The position numbers and the translations under genes are program-made. 64,000 bases of DNA from Polytrichum commune (lineage: Eukaryota; Streptophyta; Polytrichopsida; Polytrichales; Polytrichaceae), in contig OX485804.1 in assembly GCA_950295325.1 (NCBI GenBank), positions 41,342,429 through 41,406,428 on the forward strand, given 5' to 3'. Shown one piece after another: positions 1 to 11,386 of the stretch; positions within the stretch are counted from its first letter, which is position 1; every line of letters begins with the position of its first letter. The notes below the pieces were generated by a model. The model did not search any database. It had not been told where the DNA came from and worked only from the letters and a program-made list of their open reading frames with translations.

Positions 1-1
1 C

Positions 2-1945
2 CTGAGAGAACACAATCCAGAGCTCTCTGCAGAGAGGAGGCGTACCATCATGAGGCCACCCCAGGTTCTTCGAGAAGGAACCAAGAAGACTGTCTTTGTC
101 AACTTTATGGACCTCTGCAAGACGTATGCATCCTCACTTTCAGTAACAGTTTATGGTGGAAACTTCTCTTTCATGTTCCATTTAAATATGTCAGCTGTCA
201 TCCTTAACTTGTTTCCACTTTGTGAATAAGTGAAATGTTACATTGACATAAACTGCTGCAAAGGGTTGCTAGGTAACTTCCATGATGTGGCATTACATAG
301 TATTGTCATCCTGTCTTGGTTTATATTTGCAATCTAATATCTGTAGTGCTTGTTTCTGAAAATACATTGCAGCCTACATATCATCCCTAGTTGTTTGTGT
401 TCTGCATTTATATTCCTGATTGCCATATTATCTGTACTTTGTGTAGTATGCATCGGCAACCAGAGCATGTCATGGCTTTTCTATTGGCTGAGTTGGGTAC
501 AAGTGGATCGCTTGATGGGCAGCAACGTCTAGTTGTGAAAGGGCGATTTGCCCCCAAGGTGTTTGAGGGTATTTTGAGGCGCTACGTCAGTAAGTGACCA
601 AACTCTGTTGTTACTTGTAGACTTATCCACAAATCATCTTGCAATTTAGAAATAAAGGCTACACTAAATGTCTGATTTAGTGTGGGCCACACTATTTATT
701 ATATACCCACAACAATGAATGTGGACTAATTATCATGGGCCACCATATATTTCTAGTAACAGCTTCATTCACTAATGATTTCTATCGTGGGCCACATGAT
801 TAAATGTGTGGGCCAATACTATCAGACTATAAAGATAAGTTCTTGTTGTGAGGTTTTAATTATTTGTAACATGAAAAAAAGAGTTGGAATTGTAATGTAG
901 CCCACAATACATATGTGACACGTTTATTATAAAGCGCTTTGCGCGCTCTCCTGCAGCCTTCACAACACTAAATCAGATATTTAGTGTAGCCTAATTTGTT
1001 AGGAAAAGCACGTATGACTTGAGATTGTCAAAGCCCTGAACTCTTTGGTGACTTGTTTTTATGAATTGCAGATGAGTATGTGATGTGCAATGGTTGCAAA
1101 AGTCCTGACACTATTCTCACGAAGGAGAATCGTTTGTTCTTTCTGCGGTGTGAGCAGGTAATCCATAAATTTCAATCCCTTATTCAGCTGTATTTCTTTG
1201 CAATGACTTGGATAGGATAAGAAATAATAAAGCTCGTTTTACTTCAGTGGAACTCATTTATAATGGATCTCATGTAGATGAATATGCTCTTGTGGCTATT
1301 ATGAATTACGATGAGTAGAGAGATGATGAGTTGTTCACTTTTCTGTTGCACGCACATTGGATCTCTATGTTGAGGATCCAAGGGGCCGCAGATAGAGCGT
1401 TGGCTTTGGGTGGTTCATTATTGTTAAGTAATAGAAGTTCTGGGCTGTATTAGATTTATCCTTCAAACTTAATGTGACTTTTCAACCAGGAGTTGGTCCT
1501 TCTATGATTTTCCACTTGTTGATTTGCTTACAATATCAATAGTTTCTTTCCATTTGTGGTGCATGCTCGAAGGGAGTGTTTGGTTTTGAACAAAGAGCAA
1601 CCTGTTTTGGTACATTAAGGACCAAATTCATTCAAGCATCTATTGGCATATCAAAATCAATGAACCGATATTAAATGCTTTTTGTTCAAACCCCCACAAC
1701 TACCTCCAAGCATTCACGAAAAATTTAACTGAAAATGGAAGGTGTTGTATGCAAATCAATGAAAAGTCATATTGAGTCGGGGGTTAACTCCATTGAGCTT
1801 CTTGTTTACTTTCATACGAGTTGTAGTAGTGGTGCTAACATCATTCCTGGGGTATGGTTGTCTGCAGTGTGGATGCTCGCGTTCTGTGGCACCTATCAAG
1901 GCTGGTTTTGTGGCTAGGGTTGGACGTCGGAAGACTACCACTTAA
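2..1945 (+). CDS. Translation initiation factor eIF2 subunit beta, C-terminal part (5' truncated)
   Basis: eIF2-beta is part of the cytosolic eIF2 heterotrimer that brings initiator Met-tRNA and GTP to the 40S ribosome. Four exons fit in phase: 2-123, 447-589, 1072-1157 and 1868-1945 (TAA at 1943-1945). Every junction is GT-AG. The gene starts before the window. The first exon reads through the [18 protein letters not shown] block and the second through [18 protein letters not shown] and the KGRF stretch; both are hallmarks of the eIF2-beta/eIF5 domain. The zinc-binding C-X2-C pairs lie in CNGC (exon 3) and CEQ-CGC (split across exons 3 and 4). The tail [17 protein letters not shown] is typical of plant and animal eIF2-beta. 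The last intron is 710 bp. A small inverted-repeat element sits in the second intron seen here. I see no frameshift or missing key residue, so the gene looks functional. Confidence 0.93.
656..991. mobile_element. Small terminal-inverted-repeat element (MITE) in an eIF2-beta intron
   Basis: The ends carry an inverted repeat of about 27 bp that starts GGCTACACTAAAT and ends ATTTAGTGTAGCC, with about one mismatch. TAA lies directly outside each end (653-655 and 992-994), allowing for one extra A at the left end. A 3-bp TAA/TTA target site is typical of Tourist/PIF-Harbinger MITEs. There is no coding capacity. The superfamily is inferred from the target site only. Confidence 0.6.
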
Positions 1946-3430
1946 GAGGTGGTATATTAGTATGATGCTATAATGCCATATGTTATGCTCGGATACAGCT
2001 GGGTTATCCCTCATGTAGTTTTTGCAGAGTGTTACTTACCTAGTGAAGTTCTATATTCCATCTGCAGTGCAAAAAACTTGGTGTTCAAAGTGGGTGGTTT
2101 TCTAAGTGTTGTGTGGTGGATCTGGTGGGCTGGTTTCCAATCCTCTCAGCAGGCTTCTAAGTGAGCAGCAATAGTGAAATTTTGTAGTCTATTCATATCT
2201 AGCGAGGAAAGCAAAAATTCATCTGCAGTAGAGAGTTTGTGACTCTCTGGCGTGTGAGATTTAAATTCAGTACTTAGCCATCACACCTGGATCCAGTAGC
2301 ATATTTTTTATGCATGGTCCTCCCCTGCAATACAAGATGGAATGTGTATCATAGATTGGCTGTATACATTCTGTCAATTGAGATTCAATCTCATGTTGTG
2401 AAAATGGAGGTGGGGGTCATTAGTCTCGAACCCTAAACCAAATATTGTTGTCAGTGACCAATGGTTTGGTAATAGCATAGCCTGATTAGATATCATCTTC
2501 CACTGGAAATCGATCATCATTTGTAGGTATAGGAGTGCTTTGGACTCGTTCTTGCTAATGAGTGTTAATCATTAATATGGTTCAGTCTCTTGAATTGGTG
2601 CCAGCACAGGTGCAACAGCGTTATCTTTCCTATTATGAATTAGCTTTGTTGGCCCATTGAACTCCACTTTGTTATGGAGTCGATTAATGATGTTTATGAT
2701 TATCACTCCATGTGCATTTTTTACCATGGTTCAGAACAAAACCATTTGGGTGCCATCTAGTCAGGGTCCTCCAATCATGGAGATCTACGGTTCATGTTGA
2801 GGGCAGAGGAGGACAAAGATTATGCTTTAGGGTAGTCACCTTTCCCCCCAATTCTGGAATGCTCATCTCCTGTTATTGCTTTATTGCTGAAGGGTGCATT
2901 TTAATGAACTTGAACCTTTCATATCACCCTTGATGTGGAGGGCAATTCAGCCCACTATCAACATATTTTATGACCAGCCACTTGTATATAGAAACCAACT
3001 CCTTTATAATGATGATTTGCAAGTTCAACAAAATTGGGAAGAAACAATGATTGCAAAGCTCAGGTTGTTACATTGAGGTGGATAATGAATATTTTGACAT
3101 TTTTTGAATTTGATTGATGGCTGGATGAGGTTATACAAATGAAATAGAAACATATGTATATATGTAGAATATAAATATTTGAAGATTTAAATTCCAAAAT
3201 TGTAGTTCATAAGCCTATCTTAAAAGTGGTTAGGTATCTCTCACAATGATCTTGAATGCCAATTATTAAACATGTTTGGCATGGGGTGTTGCCCACATTA
3301 CTTAAAACGGTTGATCTTGTAGTAGATGACACAATCCATAGGCATGAAAACTTGCTTACTCAATAGTGAACACAATTGGGAGGAACTATATATCCAATTA
3401 AGAAATAAACAAACATGTACTTCCAATTAT
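1946..3430. other. Intergenic, no gene recognised
   Basis: This follows the eIF2-beta stop codon and should include its 3' UTR. The sequence is AT-rich with only short chance frames. I see no RNA gene, no strong inverted repeat and no recognisable protein. Confidence 0.6.
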
Positions 3431-3439
3431 CATAATTAA

Positions 3440-3645
3440 ATCAAGAGAGGTTCAATTTTCAATCCAATTTTCGCAGATGTTTCATCATAGATTTGCTAAT
3501 GCAACATAAGCATTGTTGTGTAAATCTAATGGATAGAAGTTGGAGAACATGAAAAACGAACCAAATAACACCCACATACCTTACATGAATCACTAAAATT
3601 GGCCAACTGACATGATGATGCGAGTCCAATCCCTCAGGAGGTTGC
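3440..3645 (-). repeat. Dispersed repeat, related to 52.53-52.70 kb
   Basis: Read on the minus strand, this stretch matches 52530-52700 on the plus strand at roughly 80% by eye. Shared landmarks are a GGTATGTGGGTGTT block, TTTTTCATGTTCTCCAACTTC, and GTTGCATTAGCAAAT. Both copies are non-coding. The family's identity is unknown. Confidence 0.55.
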
Positions 3646-3779
3646 ATATTGACGGCCAATATTTTGGATTCTTTGTTATGATCCACACTCCGCTGATAGA
3701 ATCGATGGGTCTTGTGAGTAATAGGTGCTGATTTGAGTAGTGTTTGCTTCAGAAGTTTTGGAGATGAACAAGGCTATGT

Positions 3780-3860
3780 CAAGTTGCTGAATTGATAACC
3801 CTGCTGACTTTGATTGTAGGTTTGTTTCGCTTTATGAGCTCCACTACTAGGTTTCAAGGT
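3780..3860 (-). pseudogene. Relic of exon 1 of the GIL1-like gene
   Basis: The minus strand reads G-A-H-K-A-K-Q-T-Y-N-Q-S-Q-Q, which parallels A-A-H-K-A-K-D-T-Y-Y-R-S-Q-R in exon 1 of the DUF641 gene at 13.27-13.63 kb. The frame hits a stop about ten codons later. Together with the repeat at 6.08-7.0 kb, which matches the sequence just upstream of the intact gene, it suggests a partial duplication of that gene's 5' half. About 2.2 kb of other sequence now separates the two relic pieces. Confidence 0.5.
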
Positions 3861-4265
3861 AGTTATCAACACCACATGGTCACTTGGATCCTAATATCAA
3901 CTCTTGTGTTGATACAACGCATTCTCACGACTATGGGTTGCATCTTAGCTTATTATAAGTTGGTGTCATCCAAAATTTTGTCTTCTATAGGGCATTTGGA
4001 AAGAGAATTCTAAAGTAGAGATCACATGGTCCACCAATTGAAAAGATGGACACAAAAATTGCTTGGGGTGTGCTTTTCTTTCCATTGGTGCTCAAATTTC
4101 ACCATTTCACCATTTCATATGTGAATCTCTATTTCCCCCTTGCTACTTATCTTATTCCAATCTAGAAAATGCTTAGCAAGAGGTCGTTTTTGTTTACTTC
4201 ATAGACCGAATTTTCCTTGGGGTAACTTCTTACTAGTACAAGTCCTTCATTTCTTGCTCTTGCTA

Positions 4266-5123
4266 TCACCATTGTTTGCCGAACCTTCTATCCCGCTGTA
4301 GGTGAATTGGTGCCACAATTTCATTGGTTATCCTTGGTTTTATCTCTCGGGAAGGATCATCTCTCCACGCCACCACCTCTTCATAGCTCATATCCACATC
4401 TGAGACATTTGCCTTGCCATTGTCTTTGTCTCTCATCGCCATAGCCTTTGCTAGAAGAAAGATGGGTTTCACTGGTCCCCATGTGCAAGTTGTGCATGGC
4501 CATCCCTTAGCATCCAAAACACATGCTAGTCTTTGTATGACGACTCTTACTCCGACCCAATTGTTTTCCACCCATGCTTTCCTCTTTGTATAAAACCAAA
4601 CTTCTTTTATTCCCTTGATCAAGTTTTTGAATCTCTTTATGTTGCCCTACTTTAGCTGGACCACTGAACCCTTCAATTATTCCCTCGTCCTTACCTTCAT
4701 CATGAATCTACTATTGCCATTGGAAATTTGTGTGTCCCTCCTCCTATCAACAAAGGGGACTTTGTTGTATTGCTAGTGGAGGTTTGAAAAGTTTTGCATT
4801 TCCACCATTGCATTGTCCACAAACTACCATGATTCGGCACTTCTCCTAGGTCTAGACGTTGAGGATGCTATTGTGGCCCCAAATTTTGCCTTTCTCTTTA
4901 ACTTCCAACCACCCTTTTGAGCCTTAGGTGTTGCCTCTCCTTCAAATTTGTTGTCATTGTTAGACTCAAGCAACCCTTCATTCGCATTTTGTGTTCTTGA
5001 TTCCACATCCAACCCCATGTCCTCTTCAATAATCCTTTCTACTACATTGTCATTCAGCAAAGACCCCAGTCCAAGAGAAAACATGTATATCGAGGAATCC
5101 AATTTTGTGTGGGCTTCTGCCAT
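4266..5123 (-). pseudogene. Possible decayed coding sequence of unknown origin
   Basis: Two minus-strand open stretches (5123-4824, 99 codons from an ATG, and 4622-4266, 118 codons) lie in a purine-rich strand with coding-like composition and are separated by stops and frame changes. The first has an acidic middle and a basic tail rich in Lys, Arg and Ser; the second has a Trp-rich start. I do not recognise either protein. A retroelement ORF fragment is possible but not shown. It fills the gap between the two relic pieces of the GIL1-like duplication. Confidence 0.2.
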
Positions 5124-6075
5124 TTCTCTGACTCCCTATCTCCCCTTATACTTTTGCTTGGTGTTTCTCCACATAAACTTATTCATGTGGCATAGCTACC
5201 AACTTCAATCACATTTATACATTTCATTGCAACTTCCCAATCTTCCTTCACATCTTCAATTTCAAATCCCCCCCCCCCAACATTCTCCCTCCAACTTTGT
5301 GGGTTGCTATCTAACTTGTGCTCCCACTCAATTCCTCCATCTCCTACTTTCTATCCAAAATCTCACGCTCGTTGCTTATTGAAATTTGTCTTGATTTGGT
5401 GTCAACCCAAACATCCCCTGCTAATTTGGCCTTTCCCCTTTGCCCACACATATCACCAAAACAACATCCTAGTAGTATCAAATTACACATAAACAAATTA
5501 CCACATTAGGTACAAGCAATCCAATAATCAATTCCCAGCACGCGCCCACAATGACATGTCAAATATACAATGGTGACAACTCCATAGTAGAGAGTGGAAA
5601 AGTGGCCCATGCCATTTTTCATAGATATGTACGGAGTAATAATTTATTTATTTACTACAACCAAAACATTTACGCATGGCAAGAGTATAAAAAAAAGATT
5701 ACCTTCTAGATTTATGTTAACGCGAAGTCAAGTAAGATACCCAGATCATCTACTACTATGCCCATAGAAAAAGAGAAAGATGAAAGATTGTCTTTCAGAC
5801 TCCCATGATAACAAATAAATGCAGGTTGCTATCGCAAAAATAGCCCACCTATGGTCTTTTTTGTGATGATCACACATATGTTGATCAATATCAACACACT
5901 CAACACATAGAAGCAACATCATGACATTGATATAAGGTATGAACTCCAAACCCCCAACCAAGTGTAAATATCAACTCCCCAATTGTTGAGGACGTGCTCC
6001 ATTGATGAAAGCCACAACCACAACGCTCGCACTCTCTTTTTTGGTTTGTGAATAAATTGCTAAGACCCTGCCACT
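5124..6075. other. Intergenic, no gene recognised
   Basis: AT-rich sequence with a C homopolymer near 5268-5279. I see no gene, RNA or clear inverted repeat. Confidence 0.5.
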
Positions 6076-6077
6076 TT

Positions 6078-7000
6078 AATTAAGCAAAGTAGAATGACAT
6101 AGCCGCCTTTCTTCTCTTCCCGGGTTTGCAACTGAGCAAGCTCTCCGATTCCACCTTCAAAAACCAGAACTCACCAGAGTGTCTGTTCACGGTGAACCAT
6201 CGGCGACGTCTGCACCGAATCCACATGACATTTTTTTCATGCAAAATTAAGAACTCTACCCCTCTTCATCTATGATGTGGTCATTCCATTGCTTCTCAAA
6301 TTTCAAGGTATCTCTGAGGCCACAGATGGCTCGCTAACTTCTATATAAACCTCAACTACCACATCTACATCCACACGCGCCTCCAGAGGAACTCACCTCT
6401 TGAGTTCGTTGTCAAGGACACAATCGAAAGCGGATGCCACATCCCGGAGCTCCACCACCAACTTAGCGCAATCCGAGATTGCAGCGCACCACAGGCTCGG
6501 TGGTAGCGCATTCAAAGTAGGTGCAACGAGAGGTTTCTTTCCCATACAAGAAGCATGTGTCTCTGCCAAGTTACACTCCGAGTATCATACCGACAACCAA
6601 CCTCTGCGCAACGGTATCGATCCCTTGGAGTTTGATCTTCTGTTAACGAGTCTCCAACCACTGCACAAGCCTCGATAGCAACACCTAATCAAATCTATTC
6701 ACCGGAAGAGCGAGTCTTAGATTTAGCTTGGGAGACCAGGAGTCTTGATCCCAGATCCCCGGGTGAGCTCCACCGCCGATCTCAACAGAAGCTGATGTGG
6801 GTGACGAGACGACGAGCGTATCGCATGCAAATTTGTCAAGCGCGAGAAAAGAAGGAATAGAAGTAGCCGCGACGACAAGATCAGAAGCGCGATCTTGAGC
6901 TGCAAATATCGTGAAGGCTTGAGAGGAGGGGTGTTGATAGTGGCCCTGCGCCGGCTTGGGAATGTACTAGTGGTGTACATTTCAGCACTTGTAGACATTA
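6078..7000. repeat. Copy A of the sequence upstream of the GIL1-like gene
   Basis: This matches 13638-15095 in the same orientation over several blocks: the start (TTAAGCAAAGTAGAAT versus TTAAGCAGAGTAAAAT), the AACTGAGCAAGCTCT stretch, a block of about 110 bp around 6508-6620 that aligns with 14560-14670, and the end (CATATCGTGAAGGCTTG-like and GGGAATGTACT). The copies differ by substitutions and by about 0.5 kb of length. Both can be read as short open frames, but the differences are not concentrated at third codon positions, so I do not call a protein. Confidence 0.65.
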
Positions 7001-8090
7001 AAAGGGCAATCTATCAAGAGAGGGCAGAACTTGTGTCTGGCCATGACAAGTTCAAGACTTTTCAGATGCAAAGCTTTTCAGTTAATGGCAAAAGCATCCT
7101 TCAAGAGAAGGCCAAATTCAAGTCCGGTTTGTTCAAGGTTGTTTTAAGCATATTTCCGGTGATCTCAAAGTCTAAACAACTTCCTTCCCTTCAACTTTTT
7201 CAGGTGGGAGGGTGGGATCCTAAGCACTTCAGAAGCTCAAACATAATATTTTCATGTTCTTCAAGTAAGATTGCTTCAGGCAAGAAAACTAAGATAGTTG
7301 CTAAACATGTGAAATTGCAACGTCATTTTGTACTTGTTCCAATGTAGGATTTCTAGGAAGGTAAGCCTCACCTGTGCCGAAATACAAACCATACCAAAGT
7401 GTTAGTGTCCGCACAAATGAGGTGTCCACAACTATACCCGACTGTTATCTACAGTATGTTGCCAAGAAAAAATGCATTAAGGAATTCATAACTTAAAATA
7501 TGCATGCGTAGTTGTCAGTCAAATAGTTTATTTCAGCACCTTGCTATTTGCCATGGTATCGACACACACAATTAGAAAAAATGTTCAAAAACTAGAAAAT
7601 GGCCCACAACGCGACTACATTGCCTTGTAGCTCTGCAAAGGTTGGCCAAAACTTATGGCATTGTATACAGACTAGGAGCTCCAACATAAAAACATAAAGG
7701 CCATGTAGGTAAGTTTGCCTAAGAGATGGCACTTTTAGGGTTTTCATAACTTTTCAAATCAAGGTGTAGAGATCAGCTATCCAATTGTAGGCATCTTGAT
7801 ATGCTAGGTTTGCATGATTTAAAGAATACTAGATTTTAGTAAGATACTCAAAAAAACCTTCTTGGGTTGCTCACATTATTGTCATATGTACGTTTCTTGG
7901 CAGTCTTTTTCTATTTTAATCTTCATTTTTCAAAAAAAATCATGAAACTAAGCAAATGAAGTAACTAGAGAGAGACAGAGAACGCCAATCTCAGTAGGGA
8001 TTACAGTTGGTGTACAGTTGCTACATCCTAAGTAACCAAGGAGGATTGTCATCCTAGATGCCTTGTGGGTGAATGAAGCATTCCAATACC
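7001..8090. other. Intergenic, no gene recognised
   Basis: A plus-strand frame of 150 codons runs to 7347, but it starts inside the duplicated repeat and shows no recognisable domain. The rest is AT-rich with many stops. Confidence 0.45.
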
Positions 8091-8254
8091 CTGCAAACAC
8101 AAGGCAGTTTCACAGGAATTCTTTAATGTGAGAGTGGAGGACTTCTGGTACTAATTGGTATACCGATTATCTAAGTTGTTTGTGATTGCCTTTGACTATT
8201 CTTGAAATGCAAAGGTGGCTTGTGGTGTGCAGTGAAACTGCCTTGTGTTTGCAG
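8091..8254. mobile_element. Very short element or hairpin with perfect 23-bp inverted ends
   Basis: CTGCAAACACAAGGCAGTTT plus CAC (8091-8113) is exactly the reverse complement of 8232-8254. The 164-bp unit has no coding capacity, and I see no convincing target duplication. It could be a MITE or a transcribed hairpin. Confidence 0.55.
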
Positions 8255-8966
8255 TGTGATAGTGAACAAGATATTCGAAAACTATGAAAACTATGAGGAA
8301 AATGGCCAAAGTCTCGATTTGGATTTGCCAATCATCTTGTTCTAATTGCAGACTTCATAATACTAGGAGGAGTGTGTGCTGAGCTACAAGGATCCATTGC
8401 ATGCCCCATTACCTTATGTAACTTATAGTGAATCTCCACACAAGCTACTGTATCACCACTGAGGTTTTTCATATAACTTTACATCCAATAACTTTCATGG
8501 AGGACATATCTATTATACATGGAGGGGTGGTGCTTTATGTCTTGCAACCAAGAGACGGTTCCAGATGCAGAAAAAAGCATGCCCCTCCCATGCATGTAGG
8601 CAATGAACGGGAAGAACGAACCTGTAATTACAGCTGAACTGGTTGAGTTTGAGAAACTACCTCTTGAAGTTCAAGACTTTCAAGAAATTACCAATTGATT
8701 TAGAGGACTCTATGGAATATACCTTAAATTAATGAAGGAAAACCGGAAGATTACAACATGTGATTGGCCTTAGAAACACCACTAGGATCTCAACCAATTA
8801 TGCATGCCCAAAAATCTCCCTAGACATTGGATGCGGGACATGTGGATAACTTAAATGAAGGAAAGCTTCTATATTGAGTGAGACTTGGTTGGATAAATTG
8901 AGGCTTGACTGAAATTACTAGCAAAAGTTGTAGTGTTCTGAAACTCATGGTTGAGTTACACTCAAA

Positions 8967-9215
8967 ACTTACCGCTACATCGTTTATGGTATTTAATATC
9001 ACTTCGTATTTGGGATTATGCAATGATAGTTATAACTTCTCACGATAGGTTTTATTGTGTATCTACAAAGATTAAATAGGTTGTATGGACATTATATAAC
9101 ATAAATGACTTTTACTTGGTAAAAACTTACATTCTTAGTAAAAAGTTGTAGTATAGTGTAACTACAAATAATAAACGACACTATATACCATGAATAGTAT
9201 AGCGTAATAGTATTC
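8967..9215. mobile_element. Degenerate MITE, same family as 9632-10045
   Basis: The left end (CGCTACATCGTTTATGGTAT) and right end (ATACCATGAATAGTATAGCG) are imperfect inverted repeats related to the ends of the better-preserved copy at 9632-10045. Its interior (AATAGGTTGTATGGACATTA and following) also matches a third degraded copy at 16.9-17.15 kb. Confidence 0.5.
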
Positions 9216-9631
9216 AACTGCATCAAAAAGTATTGGGGTAAGGGTTCACAACACATAAGGTAGAACCATCCAATACCAACACCAACTTTTCTCTAAATTG
9301 GTTCAACAAGAACACTAATTGTATTTTTCTAAGGACTACAAATGTAGCTCATTGGTTACTGGAGACATAATGTACTAATCACCATTGTCCATTTGGAAGG
9401 GTCAAGTGAGGTTTGTGAGGTTCATGGATCAACCTAACACAATCAACATCAAGAATAACGAGATTGGAGTGCTTTTAGAATTGTCTTCATAAAAATTTTA
9501 TTCTCAAGAAGAGATTCAAAATATTATTGACAATCATTAACAAAAAATGAAAAATCAATTGTATTGTTTTTAATTTCAATATATTTTTGTTGAATGATAT
9601 GGTCACCAGGCAAGGGTCCGGCGTGGGCCAT

Positions 9632-10045
9632 CACTACACCGTTTATGGTACTTAGTGTCACGTACACTATTTTTGTGAAGGGCTTAAACTACATTAGATG
9701 ATAGTCTTGCTCTTATTGTGCAAGGGGAAAATATTTTTGAGCTTACTAATGACGAGTGTCATGCATTTACATTTTATTTTCAAGAGGAAGATATTCTTGA
9801 GCATACGAATGGCAAGTGTCATTTGTGTACACTTTAGTCAACTTATAGTTTATTGTGGAATATAGACATCCACCTCATAACACTATTGAACATACTCATG
9901 CTAAAATATTAATAAGCACACTCGAACGCCAAGTGTCATGAAACCAAGTGAAGTTATTAATCATCAATGTAACCTAGCATACACTTCAAAATAGCGAAGT
10001 TACACTATTTCGCATGTAACACTAAATACCATAAACGGTGTAGTA
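9632..10045. mobile_element. MITE with 24-bp inverted ends
   Basis: The left end CACTACACCGTTTATGGTAC and right end GTATTTAGTG (minus strand) form an inverted repeat of about 25 bp with one or two mismatches. CCAT lies directly outside both ends (9628-9631 and 10046-10049), a possible 4-bp duplication. The 414-bp interior is AT-rich and non-coding. The start CACTAC recalls CACTA elements, but those make 3-bp duplications, so the superfamily stays open. Confidence 0.6.
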
Positions 10046-10049
10046 CCAT

Positions 10050-10990
10050 TCATTAAAGTAGTGGTGCAGCGAGGCTGTAAATTTTGCACACTAAGTTACA
10101 AGGATGTAAGTCCTGGGTAATAAGTCCTCATACGTCTCTGAAATTTCTACAAACATACCAGTAAGGATGGGATTATGTGCTGGAAGTGATCACAATAGAG
10201 ATTCTTTTTGCATTTTCATTAGTGTCATCCTGTTCAATAGCTCACATGAAGCATAGTATCCCATTTCATCAGTTGCAAATAGAAGTGCATTTACAAACCT
10301 TCCAAGTGGTATTTCACGATTAAGATACACCTCACTACAACACATTTCACTAATTTAATCCAAAAGTAATGTGTGCAATAAAGATCTTAACATCCATACA
10401 AGTGATTCACTGCCTTGGAAGAAATTATGTATGTTGCAACTATGATGAATTGCAGCCCTAGTTTCAATGGCTACTGAAGCGGGTATATTATTGTTGTCCA
10501 CATCACTTGTAAGACTACAATATCTATTGGCTTCTAAATGAAATTACAACAATCTCAAATTGAAACTTGACAATGAAGGAATTCCCACTCCAGACAAAGC
10601 TAACCAGTGAAGAAAAGACACACCAGACATTTGTTAAATTGATAATTTAGAGGAGAGCTTACAGCAATCTCAATTTATTTATGAGACTGATCAGTTCAAC
10701 AAGAGACATGATGCACCCTTAAGCAATTGCACATCACAAAGGTTGTCATTTCATAATGGAAGTTGAGATGCAAAACTAATAGGAATTTGAAGTCAAGATT
10801 CTTTTTGCCATAATGACAAATTAAGGCGAAGCCCTGCAATTAAAACCAGGCTCAAATTCCAAATTTGATGAAATTTTGGGACTATTGACCTGTTAAACCC
10901 TGTACAGTGCCATAAACTGTACCATATGTTCATTCTACATGGAAACGTCACATGATGTGTCCAACAAAGACTTCTTTATCAAATACAAGC
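10050..10990. other. Intergenic, no gene recognised
   Basis: AT-rich sequence downstream of the GIL1-like gene. No open frame of note, RNA gene or repeat structure seen. Confidence 0.5.
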
Positions 10991-10994
10991 AGTC

Positions 10995-11126
10995 TCAGGA
11001 ATGCAGAGCCTGCGAAAAGGACTTTGCTTTTTTCCACTTCATGATGTGAATTTCCACCTCTTCAAGTAAGGCATCATCATCAATGCTACCGTTTGCAACT
11101 GGTGACAGTGTGACCTTCACAATCGT
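10995..11126 (-). CDS. Possible alternative last exon of the GIL1-like gene
   Basis: A good acceptor (ATTTTCAG on the minus strand) is followed by 43 open codons and TGA at 10995-10997. The peptide has acidic and basic patches (IDDDALLEEVEIHIMKWKK). Only one of the three frames is open. It lies 260 bp beyond the stop codon of the main gene. It could be reached by splicing out the end of the previous exon, but I cannot identify a strong phase-0 donor. It may equally be chance or part of the 3' UTR. Confidence 0.3.
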   Translation of the reverse strand, partial: TIVKVTLSPVANGSIDDDALLEEVEIHIMKWKKAKSFSQALHS

Positions 11127-11386
11127 CTGAAAATTACAATGCTGTTTCTCAAATTAAAAATGTACGATGCTCGTGTGATCCATGAGCCTGCTGTAAACAC
11201 ACTTCTCTAAGTTGTGTACATCCTGCTAAAAGTTGTAGTCACAAGTTAAAAAAAACCAAGTGCAAGAAGAATTGTCATCTTGCAGAATTGTCATTGATTT
11301 TCCTGGACGAGCATCTTATCTCATTTCTATGTAACCTTGTCACCTGCCAATGCCAAAAGCCATTAAAGTCCACAATTCAGGTCGAT

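Noticed and set aside
6400-6678. Plus-strand frame in the duplicated repeat, conserved at 14.48-14.86 kb
   Set aside because: Similarity reflects the DNA repeat. Differences fall at all codon positions, and no family is recognised.
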